A stretch of 64,000 bases of DNA from Nitrosopumilus oxyclinae (lineage in GTDB: Archaea > Thermoproteota > Nitrososphaeria > Nitrososphaerales > Nitrosopumilaceae). The notes beneath the pieces are model-generated. The model did no database searches, had not been told where the DNA came from, and was given only the letters and a program-made list of their open reading frames with translations. The position numbers and the translations under genes are program-made. This document shows positions 18,008 to 27,320 of the stretch, in pieces (position 1 is the first letter of the stretch; every line of letters begins with the position of its first letter). Location: positions 372,001 to 436,000 of the forward strand of contig NZ_CP026994.1 of the NCBI RefSeq assembly GCF_013407165.1, written 5' to 3'.

Positions 18008-19918
18008 GTGAGTTCAGTTGATTTTACTTGGCTAATTGGAGGCCCTCAAGGCAGCGGTGTTGAATCAGGTGCCAATATTTTCTCCAAAGTATGTGCTGAA
18101 ATGGGCTATCAAATATTTGGAAAACGTGAATTCTACTCTAACATTAAGGGTGAACACAGTTACTTTGCAGTTAGAGTAACTGATAAAAAAATCAATTCAA
18201 ATGTTAATGATGTAAATTTAATGGCGTCCTTTGACGCTGAAACAATCTTTCGTCATTATGATGAGGTAGTATCTGGTGGAGGAATAATTTATGATTCTGA
18301 TTTAGATGTGATTAAAACAGACTCTGTTCATACACTTGATGCTCCATTTAAAGAAAGATTACACAAGGAGCTTGAATCTAAAAATAAACCGTTAACAATT
18401 GCAGGGGTTTTAGAGATTGCAAAAGAAAATGGTGTTAAACTATTCCCTGTATCTTTTAAATCAATTCTTGAATCATTAGCTGAAGAGACTGAGAATCCTC
18501 GATTGAAAGGATTGATTAGAATGTATAATGTAATTGGAGTTTCTTTGTCTTTAGGATTAGTCAAGATGCCTACTGGTTCACTGATAAATGCAGTTGGAGA
18601 AATCTTTTCTTCAAAACCTGAAATTGCAAAAATAAATCAACAAGCTGCAAACTATTCTTACAATTATGTTACTGCAAAATATGAAAACTTTGAACATGTC
18701 TTGTCTGGAACAGAGAAAGAACCTGGAACTATTTTGGCTCAAGGTTTTCAGGGAACTGCACTAGGAAAAATGGCATGCGGATGCAGATTCCAACCGTACT
18801 ATCCAATTACTCCTGCATCTGATGAATCTGTATTTCTTGAATCAAATGAAATTTTAGAAATCTCAGGTGATAGACCTGGATCAACTGCAGTTATCCAAAC
18901 TGAAGATGAAATTTCTGCAATGGGAATGACTATTGGTGGAGCACTAACTGGAACTCGCTCAGCTACATGTACATCTGGACCTGGATTTGCATTGATGGCT
19001 GAAATGTTGGGTTGGGCAGGAATTAATGAAGTGCCCGTTGTAATTACAAATTATCAAAGAAGCGGACCATCAACTGGTCTACCTACACGACATGGCCAGG
19101 ATGATTTACTTTTTGCAGTACATGCAGGCCATGGTGATTTTCCAAAAATTGTTTATGCTTCAGGTGATATTGAGGAGAGTTTCTATGATACTGGAAATTG
19201 TTTCAACTATGCAGAAATTTTCCAAGTGCCATTAATCCATCTTATGGATAAATTCATGGCAAGTTCTGTAATTACTTGCAAGAGATTTGATCCTGCAAAA
19301 ATTACAATCAATAGAGGAAAACTATTGGAAAAAGTAGATGATGGGTACAGACGATTTGAATTTACTGATGATGGGATATCCCCTCGTTCTAAATTGGGAT
19401 TAGATAATGGAATTTTTTGGAATACTGGGGATGAGTCTGATGAAATAGGTCACATTACTGAGGATCCAATTTTACGTGTAAAAATGATGGATAAGAGGAT
19501 GTCTAGATTGGATTTAATTCTAAAGGAGATACCTGTTGATGAGCAAGTAAAGTCTTTTGGCATTGAAGAGCACACAATAATTTCCTGGGGATCTGCAAAA
19601 GGTCCAATTCTTGATGCAATAGAGATGCTCAAAAAAGAGGGAATATCCATAGGATTTGTTCAACTAAAATTATTACATCCATTTCCAGGTGATTATGTTG
19701 ATTCTTTATTGAAAGATGCAAAAACGATCATTGACATTGAGGCAAATCATTCAGGTCAAATGGGAAAACTTTTCAAACAAAATACATCCCGTGATATTGA
19801 CTACTTTATCTTAAAATACAATGGACGAGCAATGACTAGTACTGAAGTTTATGATTCACTTAAGAAAATTATTGAAAAGAAAGCAGACAAACGTGAGGTT
19901 CTAATGCATGGCGCTTAA
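18008..19918 (+). CDS. korA: 2-oxoacid:ferredoxin oxidoreductase, fused gamma-alpha subunit
   Basis: A 636-residue subunit. The N-terminal gamma domain (about residues 1-200, with [16 protein letters not shown]) is fused to the alpha/pyrimidine domain (with [12 protein letters not shown], then [11 protein letters not shown], then [16 protein letters not shown]). With the beta subunit downstream it interconverts 2-oxoglutarate or pyruvate plus CoA with acyl-CoA, CO2 and reduced ferredoxin. This supplies biosynthetic intermediates from the autotrophic carbon cycle. Start GTG. It overlaps korB by 11 bases. Confidence 0.92.
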   Translation: MSSVDFTWLIGGPQGSGVESGANIFSKVCAEMGYQIFGKREFYSNIKGEHSYFAVRVTDKKINSNVNDVNLMASFDAETIFRHYDEVVSGGGIIYDSDLDVIKTDSVHTLDAPFKERLHKELESKNKPLTIAGVLEIAKENGVKLFPVSFKSILESLAEETENPRLKGLIRMYNVIGVSLSLGLVKMPTGSLINAVGEIFSSKPEIAKINQQAANYSYNYVTAKYENFEHVLSGTEKEPGTILAQGFQGTALGKMACGCRFQPYYPITPASDESVFLESNEILEISGDRPGSTAVIQTEDEISAMGMTIGGALTGTRSATCTSGPGFALMAEMLGWAGINEVPVVITNYQRSGPSTGLPTRHGQDDLLFAVHAGHGDFPKIVYASGDIEESFYDTGNCFNYAEIFQVPLIHLMDKFMASSVITCKRFDPAKITINRGKLLEKVDDGYRRFEFTDDGISPRSKLGLDNGIFWNTGDESDEIGHITEDPILRVKMMDKRMSRLDLILKEIPVDEQVKSFGIEEHTIISWGSAKGPILDAIEMLKKEGISIGFVQLKLLHPFPGDYVDSLLKDAKTIIDIEANHSGQMGKLFKQNTSRDIDYFILKYNGRAMTSTEVYDSLKKIIEKKADKREVLMHGA

Positions 19919-20870
19919 ACTAGCAGATTACAAGACAGACGTTCACAATGATTGGTGTGCCGGATGTGGTGATTTTGGTATAGTCAATGCAATTCAGATG
20001 GCATTAGCTGAGATGGGTGTTGAAAGGGATAAAGCTGTAATGTTTTCTGGAATTGGTTGCTCTGGTAAGACATCGCATTTCATTAACACATATGGTGTGC
20101 ACACATTGCATGGACGGGTTTTGACATTTGCACAAGGCGCAAAAATTGCAAATCCTGATCTTACTGTTGTTGCAGTAGGTGGAGATGGTGATGGTTTGGG
20201 AATTGGTGCTGGTCATTTTGTTGCAGCCGGTAGACGAAATGTGGATATGACTTACATTATTTTTGATAACGGGGTTTACGGTTTAACCAAAGGTCAAGCA
20301 TCCCCAACTTTGAAATTAGGAGAAAAAACAAAATCATTACCTTCACCAAATACAAATTCTAATGTTAATCCAATCGGATTGGCAATTGCAAGTGGTTTTA
20401 CATTTGTAGCTCGTGGTTATTCCTATGATGTTAGACATCTCAAAGATTTGATTGTGCAGGCAGTAAATCACAAAGGTCTGTCATTTCTTGATGTATTGCA
20501 ACCATGTCCAACTTACAATGATCTTAACACTCGCGATTGGTATGCTGGTGCTGATTTAATGGATGAGGCTCAAAAAAGACATTCTAGAATTTACAAACTA
20601 GAAGATCAAAAGTTTGACCCGCTAGTCCACTATGGTTCTGAAGTTGAAGTAAATGAAAAACTATCTCAGGCCTTGATTAAATCACTTGAATGGGGAAACA
20701 AAATCCCAACTGGTGTATTTTACAAAAATGAACTGACATCCCCATACACTCAAAGAATTAAAGATAAAATTCCAAATTATTTGGAAAATCCTCCTGCAAA
20801 ACAAAAAATTTCAGAAAATGGTACTCCTAATACTGATATTTCAAAAATATTGGATTCACTAGAAGTCTAA
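19908..20870 (+). CDS. korB: 2-oxoacid:ferredoxin oxidoreductase, beta subunit
   Basis: The 320-residue thiamine-diphosphate-binding subunit. [18 protein letters not shown] near the N-terminus and [11 protein letters not shown] carry Cys residues expected to bind the 4Fe-4S cluster. The ThDP/Mg motif is [20 protein letters not shown], ending at [15 protein letters not shown] supplies a further cluster Cys. Family members of this two-subunit type lack a ferredoxin-like delta subunit; a Zfx-type ferredoxin is encoded at 46.5 kb. Confidence 0.93.
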   Translation: MALKLADYKTDVHNDWCAGCGDFGIVNAIQMALAEMGVERDKAVMFSGIGCSGKTSHFINTYGVHTLHGRVLTFAQGAKIANPDLTVVAVGGDGDGLGIGAGHFVAAGRRNVDMTYIIFDNGVYGLTKGQASPTLKLGEKTKSLPSPNTNSNVNPIGLAIASGFTFVARGYSYDVRHLKDLIVQAVNHKGLSFLDVLQPCPTYNDLNTRDWYAGADLMDEAQKRHSRIYKLEDQKFDPLVHYGSEVEVNEKLSQALIKSLEWGNKIPTGVFYKNELTSPYTQRIKDKIPNYLENPPAKQKISENGTPNTDISKILDSLEV

Positions 20871-20921
20871 ATTTCACTCAGTAACCTAACAAGTTATAGG
20901 CAAGTTTCGTAGAATATTATT

Positions 20922-21362
20922 TTGCATTTGAATATTAACGAGGCAAATAAAATATTTCGAAAATCTATCATAAAGGGTTTCTTTGAACCTGAATTAGTTA
21001 ATTTAGATTTTCAAAAATCATCCATCAAACATCCTGTGATTAATGATGATGGTCTTATGCAGTCTGATTTACTGCATGTGTTTTTTGATGTGGAGACTGG
21101 TTCTGATTATCCGGACGGTGATGAATGGTTTATTGTAGATATGCTATTTCCTCATGATGTAAAATTACCTGATTCATTAAAGGGTACTGATTATTTTACC
21201 ACGTTGTCTGTTGATGACAAGCAAACATTTTGGCATCATAGGGAATTGATTCGCTTCAAATATGGAAAATCAAAAAAACTTGTTGATGCATTGGAGTTTT
21301 TAGAGTCAAAGTATAAAGAACTGCATGAATTATTAGAGCCTTTACAAAAAGATCTCAAGTAA
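20922..21362 (+). CDS. Hypothetical acidic soluble protein
   Basis: A 146-residue protein I do not recognise. It is mixed alpha/beta, with an aromatic and Asp-rich centre (HVFFDVETGSDYPDGDEWF) and a C-terminal helix. A TTG start about 26 bases after a TATA-like GTTATA fits a leaderless message. It overlaps the next convergent gene by 8 bases. Confidence 0.55.
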   Translation: MHLNINEANKIFRKSIIKGFFEPELVNLDFQKSSIKHPVINDDGLMQSDLLHVFFDVETGSDYPDGDEWFIVDMLFPHDVKLPDSLKGTDYFTTLSVDDKQTFWHHRELIRFKYGKSKKLVDALEFLESKYKELHELLEPLQKDLK

Positions 21363-21888
21363 TCTCTTTCCAGGAATCTCCACTGAATGTGTATTTTTTA
21401 TTTTCAGATGAGGCAGTATCAAGACGCCATCTAATTGACTCTGGATCAAACCTGTAAATTATTTTAGAGATACCTGATGGGATTTTTTCTGGATCTAGGT
21501 GATATGGAAGTAGTTCTAAAACAAAATCAATTTTTTCTAATGCATTATCAAACCATTGTTTATCTTCGATATCTATTATGAAAATAATTTTTGGATAACC
21601 GGAAAAATTAATTACAATTTTTAAAGCATTTCCGGTACCTCTTCGTCTCTTCATTTCCTTGAACACTGCTTTGATTTGTTCCCAACGTTTGAAATCAAAC
21701 CACTGGAAAAATTCTTCATTGAATTGCAGTGGAATATCAATGTCTAAGGAACTAACAAAATTTTCATCATCTGCCTCTATTTCATCTTGAATTATGGTAA
21801 AGCGGGAATTTAGATATCCATATAGAACTTCAATCTCCCAAGGTGAGATACCATAGTATCGTAATGTCGTCTTTACATTTTCTGACAA
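21355..21888 (-). CDS. Hypothetical protein
   Basis: A 177-residue soluble protein of unknown function. It has a helical N-terminus (SENVKTTLRYYGISPWEIEV), a Trp/Phe-rich middle (EEFFQWFDFKRWEQIKAVF) and a beta-rich hydrophobic part (KIVINFSGYPKIIFIIDI). Start TTG. Tail-to-tail with the previous gene. Confidence 0.55.
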   Translation of the reverse strand: MSENVKTTLRYYGISPWEIEVLYGYLNSRFTIIQDEIEADDENFVSSLDIDIPLQFNEEFFQWFDFKRWEQIKAVFKEMKRRRGTGNALKIVINFSGYPKIIFIIDIEDKQWFDNALEKIDFVLELLPYHLDPEKIPSGISKIIYRFDPESIRWRLDTASSENKKYTFSGDSWKEIT

Positions 21889-21992
21889 TGATTTAAAATT
21901 CTAAAAATTGTAATTAAAGCTTCAATCTTGCCTGATCTAGTGCAATTTGACCTTAAAACTAAAATTATATTGAATAACACCCTATTGTAGAT

Positions 21993-22319
21993 ATGAAGAA
22001 AGAATTTGTAGTAAAAAGCATTGATTCTGCACCTGACGGAGCACCATATGTTGTAGTTTCACTATCTTCTCTAAAAGATCTAAAGGAAGGAACTCCAACT
22101 CAACAACCACCATTTGGAGCACCCAAAGTAATGGGATTTTCAAACATGAATGATATGATGAAAGACTTGAACAAGATGATGTCTGGAATGGGTGGAGCAG
22201 GAATGCAATCAGGAGTTACTCAATTGAAACTTGAAATGCATGAGTACAAAGAGATGGGTCTCTCAGTTGGTGATAAGGTATTCTTAGAACTAAGTAAGGC
22301 TGAAACTCTCGGCGTTTAA
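21993..22319 (+). CDS. Hypothetical protein with Met/Gly-rich middle
   Basis: A 108-residue protein with a beta N-terminus (FVVKSIDSAPDGAPYVVVS), a flexible Met/Gly/Pro linker (KDLNKMMSGMGGAGMQSGV) and a C-terminal strand region ending VGDKVFLELSKAE. The pattern suggests a small beta-barrel with a disordered loop. A TATA-like box lies 26 bases before the ATG. No function assigned. Confidence 0.6.
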   Translation: MKKEFVVKSIDSAPDGAPYVVVSLSSLKDLKEGTPTQQPPFGAPKVMGFSNMNDMMKDLNKMMSGMGGAGMQSGVTQLKLEMHEYKEMGLSVGDKVFLELSKAETLGV

Positions 22320-22321
22320 TC

Positions 22322-22876
22322 CTACCAGATTGTGTTAAAGTATTTCCAACCATAAAATGCTGCTATAGTGCCAATTACAAACAACATTGGTTTCCATGCA
22401 AACACTGGAATGCTCGGTGTTGCAAGTTTTACTTTATAATTATCAACTATGGCAGTTACATTTTTCTTAATTTTATCATGCCAAATATTATAGTCTACTT
22501 GATATTTTTTTAAAATTTCTTCTACTTCGTAAACTACTGGTGTTCTTTGAGAAAACAAATGTTGCAGATAGTCCCTTGAAACTTCGACTTCTGCATGAAT
22601 GCCGATTAATCCTTTTTTCAAATCAACCATTCGCACATGCATCTCCCAAGGTTTTTTTAATTTTAAATTCAAACCACTTCCAATTTGATCTGGTTGTTTG
22701 TGTTCTAGCTTTACTTTGGTAAATCCTTCAGCTGCAAATATTTTTGTCAACTCTTCAAAACTTTTCTTTACTACAATGTGGAGTTGCTCTACACCGTCTT
22801 TACTATCAACATCGATCTTGTGTTTTATTCCATCAAAGAAAGACACTGTTTTGGGATATGTGGTGAGATATTCCAT
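22322..22876 (-). CDS. Tail-anchored hypothetical protein
   Basis: A 184-residue protein: soluble alpha/beta N-terminal part and one C-terminal membrane helix (PMLFVIGTIAAFYGWKYF). This suggests a cytoplasmic domain tethered to the membrane. ATG 22876 is chosen because TTTAAATAG lies about 27 bases upstream; a GTG at 22888 would add four residues. Ends 2 bases from the convergent neighbour. Confidence 0.58.
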   Translation of the reverse strand: MEYLTTYPKTVSFFDGIKHKIDVDSKDGVEQLHIVVKKSFEELTKIFAAEGFTKVKLEHKQPDQIGSGLNLKLKKPWEMHVRMVDLKKGLIGIHAEVEVSRDYLQHLFSQRTPVVYEVEEILKKYQVDYNIWHDKIKKNVTAIVDNYKVKLATPSIPVFAWKPMLFVIGTIAAFYGWKYFNTIW

Positions 22877-22924
22877 TGAGTCTTTCACCGGATTCCTCTA
22901 TTTAAAGCAGAACCGGATTTTAGG

Positions 22925-23701
22925 TTAAACCTTTGGAGGATTTGACAGACCTCTGACGTAAACGCATTGATCAGGAGAAATTGCCATCTCTGATGGACTG
23001 ATTTTTCTATCTGTGAGAACAGCTTCAGAATTTCTAACTATTGCAAATGGTTTTGATTCTGCTCCTTCTCCCATCTTGTGGTTTGCAATTGTTGCAAGAT
23101 TATCTACAACTGCTTGAAATGTAACCTTTAATGGATTGCCATCAAGATCTTTTTTTGCTCTCATATCTAAAACTGGTTCAATACCTGCACAAGATATTGC
23201 AACACCTGATGTGCCGATTCTTGCAGGCATTAGTCTGCTATCTACAAGAATAACTCCTACATGAATGAAAAATTTTAAGAAAATTTTTCTACGAATTTCT
23301 TCTGCTGTTTGATATGGGTTAGTTGGGTAAAGTATGGCAAGACCTTTTTTTGCATTTGATTTGTCAATTCCTGCATTTGGTGCCATGATGTTGTCAGCTG
23401 ATGTAATCACAAATCCTCCAATTCCGCCGAAAATTTTATCTGATTCTCTGATTATTATTTCTGCAATTTCTGGTTTTAGTTGATATTCCTTTGATACTTT
23501 GTTTCCTTCCTCTGATGTGATAATTTTCTCCAAATCTACGATTCTTCCTTGTGAGTTTGAGATGTATTTTGTAGATATTACCAAAACATCTCCATCTTGT
23601 AAAGACTCGTTGTTGTTTTCTAATGTTTTTAGCAATGTTTCAAAAACATCAAATTTTGAATCCATTCTTTCTGCTAATAGTGGGAAAACCGTTAATTGCA
23701 C
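22925..23701 (-). CDS. cofE: Coenzyme F420-0:L-glutamate ligase
   Basis: A 258-residue CofE, which uses GTP to add glutamates to F420-0. Recognised by DGDVLVISTKYISNSQGR near residue 38, FVITSADNIMAPNAGID, DSRLMPARIGTSGVAISCAG and VDNLATIANHKMGEGAESKP. It lacks the C-terminal nitroreductase domain of actinobacterial FbiB, as in archaea. Presence of F420 is known in this phylum. Start GTG. No other F420 gene is in the window. Confidence 0.93.
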   Translation of the reverse strand: MQLTVFPLLAERMDSKFDVFETLLKTLENNNESLQDGDVLVISTKYISNSQGRIVDLEKIITSEEGNKVSKEYQLKPEIAEIIIRESDKIFGGIGGFVITSADNIMAPNAGIDKSNAKKGLAILYPTNPYQTAEEIRRKIFLKFFIHVGVILVDSRLMPARIGTSGVAISCAGIEPVLDMRAKKDLDGNPLKVTFQAVVDNLATIANHKMGEGAESKPFAIVRNSEAVLTDRKISPSEMAISPDQCVYVRGLSNPPKV

Positions 23702-23766
23702 AATGTTTCTAGTGTTCCTTTTCTTTTTTATTGTTGTGAATAATTAGAATATTGTAGGTATTAGAG

Positions 23767-23982
23767 ATGGAACAAAACGAAATTGATGAAATTTTAGAAC
23801 ACATCAACACCAAAGTGGCAGAAAATGTTCCCAGTCTTGTAAAAATGATTGTTAGAAAAAAGCTTGGCAGTTTTCAATCATTTGAGGCTGAATCCTTGCC
23901 TGAATCTCTGAGAAATTGTTCTGTTGAGGAGTTAATCTCTATAGTTAAACACGGTCTTGATACTGGAAAATTAAAAATCTAA
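23767..23982 (+). CDS. Small acidic helical protein
   Basis: A 71-residue soluble protein, probably all-helical (EQNEIDEILEHINTKVAENV, then SVEELISIVKHGLDTGKLKI). No motif is recognised. Confidence 0.5.
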   Translation: MEQNEIDEILEHINTKVAENVPSLVKMIVRKKLGSFQSFEAESLPESLRNCSVEELISIVKHGLDTGKLKI

Positions 23983-24001
23983 GTCTGAAAATAATTTTCA
24001 T

Positions 24002-24049
24002 GGATCATTTGTTCATTAAGGTTTTAAACAAATTATGCTAATCTATGTC
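24002..24049 (+). promoter_or_regulatory. 48-bp promoter block shared with 61590-61637
   Basis: It begins GGATCATTTGTTC and contains a TTTTAA box about 26 bases before the ATG at 24050. It matches the block before the gene at 61638 at 36 of 48 positions with no gap, including the exact distance to the ATG. Confidence 0.7.
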
Positions 24050-24121
24050 ATGTCAAATGATAAATCTGAATCTTGGGAACAACTACTTGGTCTATCTTGG
24101 ACTATAATTGATGAAGAATAA
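24050..24121 (+). CDS. 23-residue peptide, short partner of the 61638 gene
   Basis: Encodes MSNDKSESWEQLLGLSW followed by TIIDEE. The segment LLGLSW followed by acidic residues resembles MVGLTW in the peptide at 61638, and both follow the same promoter block. The shared promoter makes this more convincing than length alone allows. Function unknown. Confidence 0.5.
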   Translation: MSNDKSESWEQLLGLSWTIIDEE

Positions 24122-24145
24122 ACTAAAGGATAGCATTCTTTATCA

Positions 24146-25588
24146 GTGAGGAAAAATTTTCAACCGTTATTGATGCCTAGAATTTTTGTATTTGCCGTAT
24201 TGCTACTAATTGGATTTGTGGCTGCATTTCAAACAGGTTATGCTCAGACTACAGAGCAGACAACAATTTCTGATGACTTGGAGAATAATCCAGTTGCTCA
24301 GGATATTTTGAGAAAAATAGAGCAGACAAAAAAATGGATTGCAGAATTAGAGGAGCGAAACTATGAGAATTTAGAAAAACAAAAAGAGTTGGAGGATAAA
24401 AGAGCTCAATCCCTTGAAAGACTAAATCAAGACCTTACTGATTGGGAAAATTTGTGGGAATATTATTCGCCATACAACTCTTTTGAGCGCTTTGTAGATA
24501 AAATTCCTGACTCTCAGGTGCAAGATGTGTTTTGGGATCAGTTTGAATTCAAAGAACAAAAAGTAAAGGCAGGACGAGATGCGCTAAAACAAGTATTGGC
24601 TGATGGGGGGACAAGACGTGCAGCATTCCAAGCATATCTTGCAGCTGCTGAAACTAAAAGAATTGAACTAATTGAAACCAATTCACAGTTTAATGTTAAA
24701 CACAACTTGGCATACTATTCACAGCAAATTCTATTTGATGTGGATGGAAAATTTGTAGATTCACCAGTAACTGGAGAGCAATTAAGACAATACTATGAGG
24801 ATTATAGAACAAATCCTGCATATCTGCAGGCAAATCCTGATGATGCCTTATCTTGGGATGATCTTGGAAAAACAAATCCTGATACAGAATGCAGAGATGG
24901 ACAAATAGTTGTGTACCGATACCATGCCGAGGATTATGTTTGTGTATCCGTATCTACTGCTGAGATGTGGATAAGACACGGAATGGGTGAAATTACAGGA
25001 GATGTACAAAATCGTTTTGCTTCTGAACCAATTACACCACTAACAAAATGCAATGATGGATTTATTGTAATCTACAATGTTGATACTGAAAAATATTCAT
25101 GTGTGTTAAATGAAACTGCACAAGAGTGGGTGGAGTCAGGAATTGCTGAAATTCATACTACTGATAACTATATCCAAACTAGTATAGAGAAAAAGGATGT
25201 AGACCTTAGAATTGCTGAAATTTCAATACAAATTCAAGATATGGAGCGTGAATTTGAAGATAGCCAATTAGAATTAAAAAAATTCTACGATAAAGTATAT
25301 GCTGATTTGCTATTCCAGTCAAAACTTGATGAGAAAAATGCTACACTAGACTATAATCAGAGTTCTGATATTACCAAAGAAGAACTAAGTATTAGGATTG
25401 CCGAGATTCGAGAAAATTATGAGACTGAGCAAGACTCTATCCTTGATGAAAAAATTGATGATTTGAAAGAACTTGAAACCAAATTTGAAGATAGCATGGA
25501 TGATCTTGTATCTCTTTATGAGCAAGATCCATACATTGAGGTAAAACTAGATTCTGATGGCATTGCATATGTAGTTCTAAGAGATTAA
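24146..25588 (+). CDS. Secreted coiled-coil protein with duplicated two-Cys domain
   Basis: A 480-residue exported protein. The signal peptide ends near GYAQ (residue 34). A coiled coil (about residues 50-100, TKKWIAELEERNYENLEKQK) and a second one at the C-terminus (about residues 340-460) flank two repeats of about 37 residues: TECRDGQIVVYRYHAEDYVC near 248 and TKCNDGFIVIYNVDTEKYSC near 301, each followed by a Trp helix (AEMWIRHGMGEI, AQEWVESGIAEI). Each repeat holds two Cys that could form a disulfide outside the cell. GTG start. Function unknown. Confidence 0.7.
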   Translation: MRKNFQPLLMPRIFVFAVLLLIGFVAAFQTGYAQTTEQTTISDDLENNPVAQDILRKIEQTKKWIAELEERNYENLEKQKELEDKRAQSLERLNQDLTDWENLWEYYSPYNSFERFVDKIPDSQVQDVFWDQFEFKEQKVKAGRDALKQVLADGGTRRAAFQAYLAAAETKRIELIETNSQFNVKHNLAYYSQQILFDVDGKFVDSPVTGEQLRQYYEDYRTNPAYLQANPDDALSWDDLGKTNPDTECRDGQIVVYRYHAEDYVCVSVSTAEMWIRHGMGEITGDVQNRFASEPITPLTKCNDGFIVIYNVDTEKYSCVLNETAQEWVESGIAEIHTTDNYIQTSIEKKDVDLRIAEISIQIQDMEREFEDSQLELKKFYDKVYADLLFQSKLDEKNATLDYNQSSDITKEELSIRIAEIRENYETEQDSILDEKIDDLKELETKFEDSMDDLVSLYEQDPYIEVKLDSDGIAYVVLRD

Positions 25589-25598
25589 TCTCGATATT

Positions 25599-25763
25599 AT
25601 GGATATCTGGAATAAATTACAAAATATCAGTTTCAAAAAAATGTCTATAATTTTTCTAATATTACTTGGAATTACGTTTCTTGGAATCTATGCTACTTGT
25701 GGAACTCTTTACAAAGTTGACTGCCATGAAGTATTATTACGTAAATTTCCAAGAGGATTTTGA
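25599..25763 (+). CDS. 54-residue single-helix membrane protein
   Basis: Encodes MDIWNKLQNISFKKMS, then a membrane helix IIFLILLGITFLGIYATCG and a short Cys-containing tail (KVDCHEVLLRKF). It begins 10 bases after the stop of the previous gene and ends 10 bases before the next, so it is probably the first small gene of the 25.6-27.9 kb operon. Confidence 0.6.
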   Translation: MDIWNKLQNISFKKMSIIFLILLGITFLGIYATCGTLYKVDCHEVLLRKFPRGF

Positions 25764-25773
25764 AAGTTAAAAA

Positions 25774-26124
25774 ATGAAAATAATTTTGTTTGATGATCAT
25801 CTGAGGGTAAATTTGAACCTACTTGAAAAAATTGGTGCTGCTAAAGGCTCATTTTACATTCCATATGATGATATTGTATCTGTCTTTTCAGAATCTCCTC
25901 ATTCTCAGTCGGGACTAAAAATTGCAGGAACAAATCTTCCGCGTATATTGGAACTTGGAACATATTTTGCAGATAAACAAAAACAATTTTGGTATACTAA
26001 GAAAAGAAAATATGATTTTCTTGTGTTGGTATTGAAATCAAATTTTTATTCTAAAATAATTTTAGAGCTGGCAGACAGTAAAGAAATTGCAAGTGAGCTC
26101 AATAAACTATTGGAGAAAAAATGA
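25774..26124 (+). CDS. PH-like domain protein (tentative)
   Basis: A 116-residue protein of mainly beta strands with a C-terminal helix. The order FYIPYDDIVSVF, then a strand with GTNLPRILELGTYF, KQFWYTKKRKYDFLVLVL, then IILELADSKEIASELNKLL matches the layout of bacterial PH-like (bPH) domains found with membrane proteins. The match is by pattern only. Second gene of an unknown membrane operon. Confidence 0.55.
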   Translation: MKIILFDDHLRVNLNLLEKIGAAKGSFYIPYDDIVSVFSESPHSQSGLKIAGTNLPRILELGTYFADKQKQFWYTKKRKYDFLVLVLKSNFYSKIILELADSKEIASELNKLLEKK

Positions 26125-26157
26125 AAATTAGATTTTTAATAAAATTGGAGCAAAACT

Positions 26158-26370
26158 ATGTTAGAATATAATATTGCAATTGTTGTAATTTTAGGAATAG
26201 TTCTGCTAATTGCAATAATATCTACAGTGAAAAATCATCGTAAGAAAACAAATTCTAATCAAGAAACATGTATTTCTTGTAGAGGTATGGGTTTTATTCC
26301 CACATATACAAGTAAACCAATTCCTCCATGTAAACGCTGTAATGGAACAGGATATGTGGATAGAAAATGA
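26158..26370 (+). CDS. Membrane-anchored DnaJ-type zinc-finger protein
   Basis: A 70-residue protein: one N-terminal membrane helix (NIAIVVILGIVLLIAIIS), a basic linker, then two CxxCxGxG motifs (CISCRGMG and CKRCNGTG), as in half of the DnaJ zinc-binding domain. No J domain is present. It could bind unfolded protein or scaffold its operon partners at the membrane. The stop overlaps the next start (ATGA). Confidence 0.7.
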   Translation: MLEYNIAIVVILGIVLLIAIISTVKNHRKKTNSNQETCISCRGMGFIPTYTSKPIPPCKRCNGTGYVDRK

Positions 26371-27320
26371 AAACAGAACACAAAATTATTCTGGTGATGA
26401 TATTCTTAACATCCTCTACATTGGTTCTGATTTACCAAAATCCTGATGGCGTTCCAAAATCCATATCATTTGAAAAACATTCTGATGATCTAGTTGCAAT
26501 GAATCAACTATCCAAAAAATATCAATTGACTGATGATGAGCAGAAATTTGAAAATTCAAAAAGACTGATGCAAGAAAAATTAAAAGAAATTTCCTTAGAC
26601 TATATGGGTCTAAAAATCACACATGTGGAATTACTTGAAGGGTACTATCCATTTCAAAACAGTACTCATTGGGCAGAAAGATTTGATTTAGAGCCTTCAT
26701 CTGTATGTGACTTTGAGCGTAAGATACCTCTGCATATGCAAAAACTCATGCAAACTGAAAATTTTAAAATATTTACAAAAAAATACGCCTCACACGACCT
26801 TGAATTATCAATACAGGATGAAAGAAGCCAGCAGTCCAATATTCATTATGGATTGTTTGCAACAAATAACAAAAATCAGAGTGCATCAACTTACTTTCAT
26901 CTGAGTTCATGCACTGATGAAATAACTGACAAGGAACCGTTGTATTTGCATTGTTTTGATGGTAGTACTGGCTATCGATATAACACACACACCTATGATG
27001 ATATAATTTCCAGTTATTCAAATGGAGAATTTTGTAATATTATTTTAGACCCGTGGAGACAATCTCTTTATGATTACTCTCAAACATTACGTGAAAAACT
27101 AAGACAGTTAGAGCAAGAATCTATGGGGAATACTTTTGATCAAGAATCACATTGGAAGTTTTTCTCAGAGATGAATAAGCAAGGAGAATTAAGAAACATT
27201 GTTGGAGCAATGATTCACGGTAAATTTGATGAGCAACGTACACAGGATATGATAAAGCAGTATGAAAAACAGTATGGTAGTCTGTCAGATGAATTATTGG
27301 AGTTAATTGAGAAGAGATGA
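26367..27320 (+). CDS. Membrane-anchored extracytoplasmic protein, unknown
   Basis: A 317-residue protein with an N-terminal hydrophobic helix (HKIILVMIFLTSSTLVLIY) and a large, probably extracytoplasmic part. That part has Cys residues in pairs (SVCDFERK, LSSCTDE, LHCFDG, EFCNIIL) that could form disulfides, and a Gln/Glu-rich C-terminal helical region. No family recognised. Overlaps both neighbours by 4 bases, so translation is probably coupled. Confidence 0.6.
   Translation: MKTEHKIILVMIFLTSSTLVLIYQNPDGVPKSISFEKHSDDLVAMNQLSKKYQLTDDEQKFENSKRLMQEKLKEISLDYMGLKITHVELLEGYYPFQNSTHWAERFDLEPSSVCDFERKIPLHMQKLMQTENFKIFTKKYASHDLELSIQDERSQQSNIHYGLFATNNKNQSASTYFHLSSCTDEITDKEPLYLHCFDGSTGYRYNTHTYDDIISSYSNGEFCNIILDPWRQSLYDYSQTLREKLRQLEQESMGNTFDQESHWKFFSEMNKQGELRNIVGAMIHGKFDEQRTQDMIKQYEKQYGSLSDELLELIEKR

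Noticed and set aside
13251-20890. Shared CTCAGTAAC before the tRNA-Ser promoter and before the gene at 20922
   Set aside because: Only nine bases match and the spacing to the start differs; expected by chance in AT-rich DNA.
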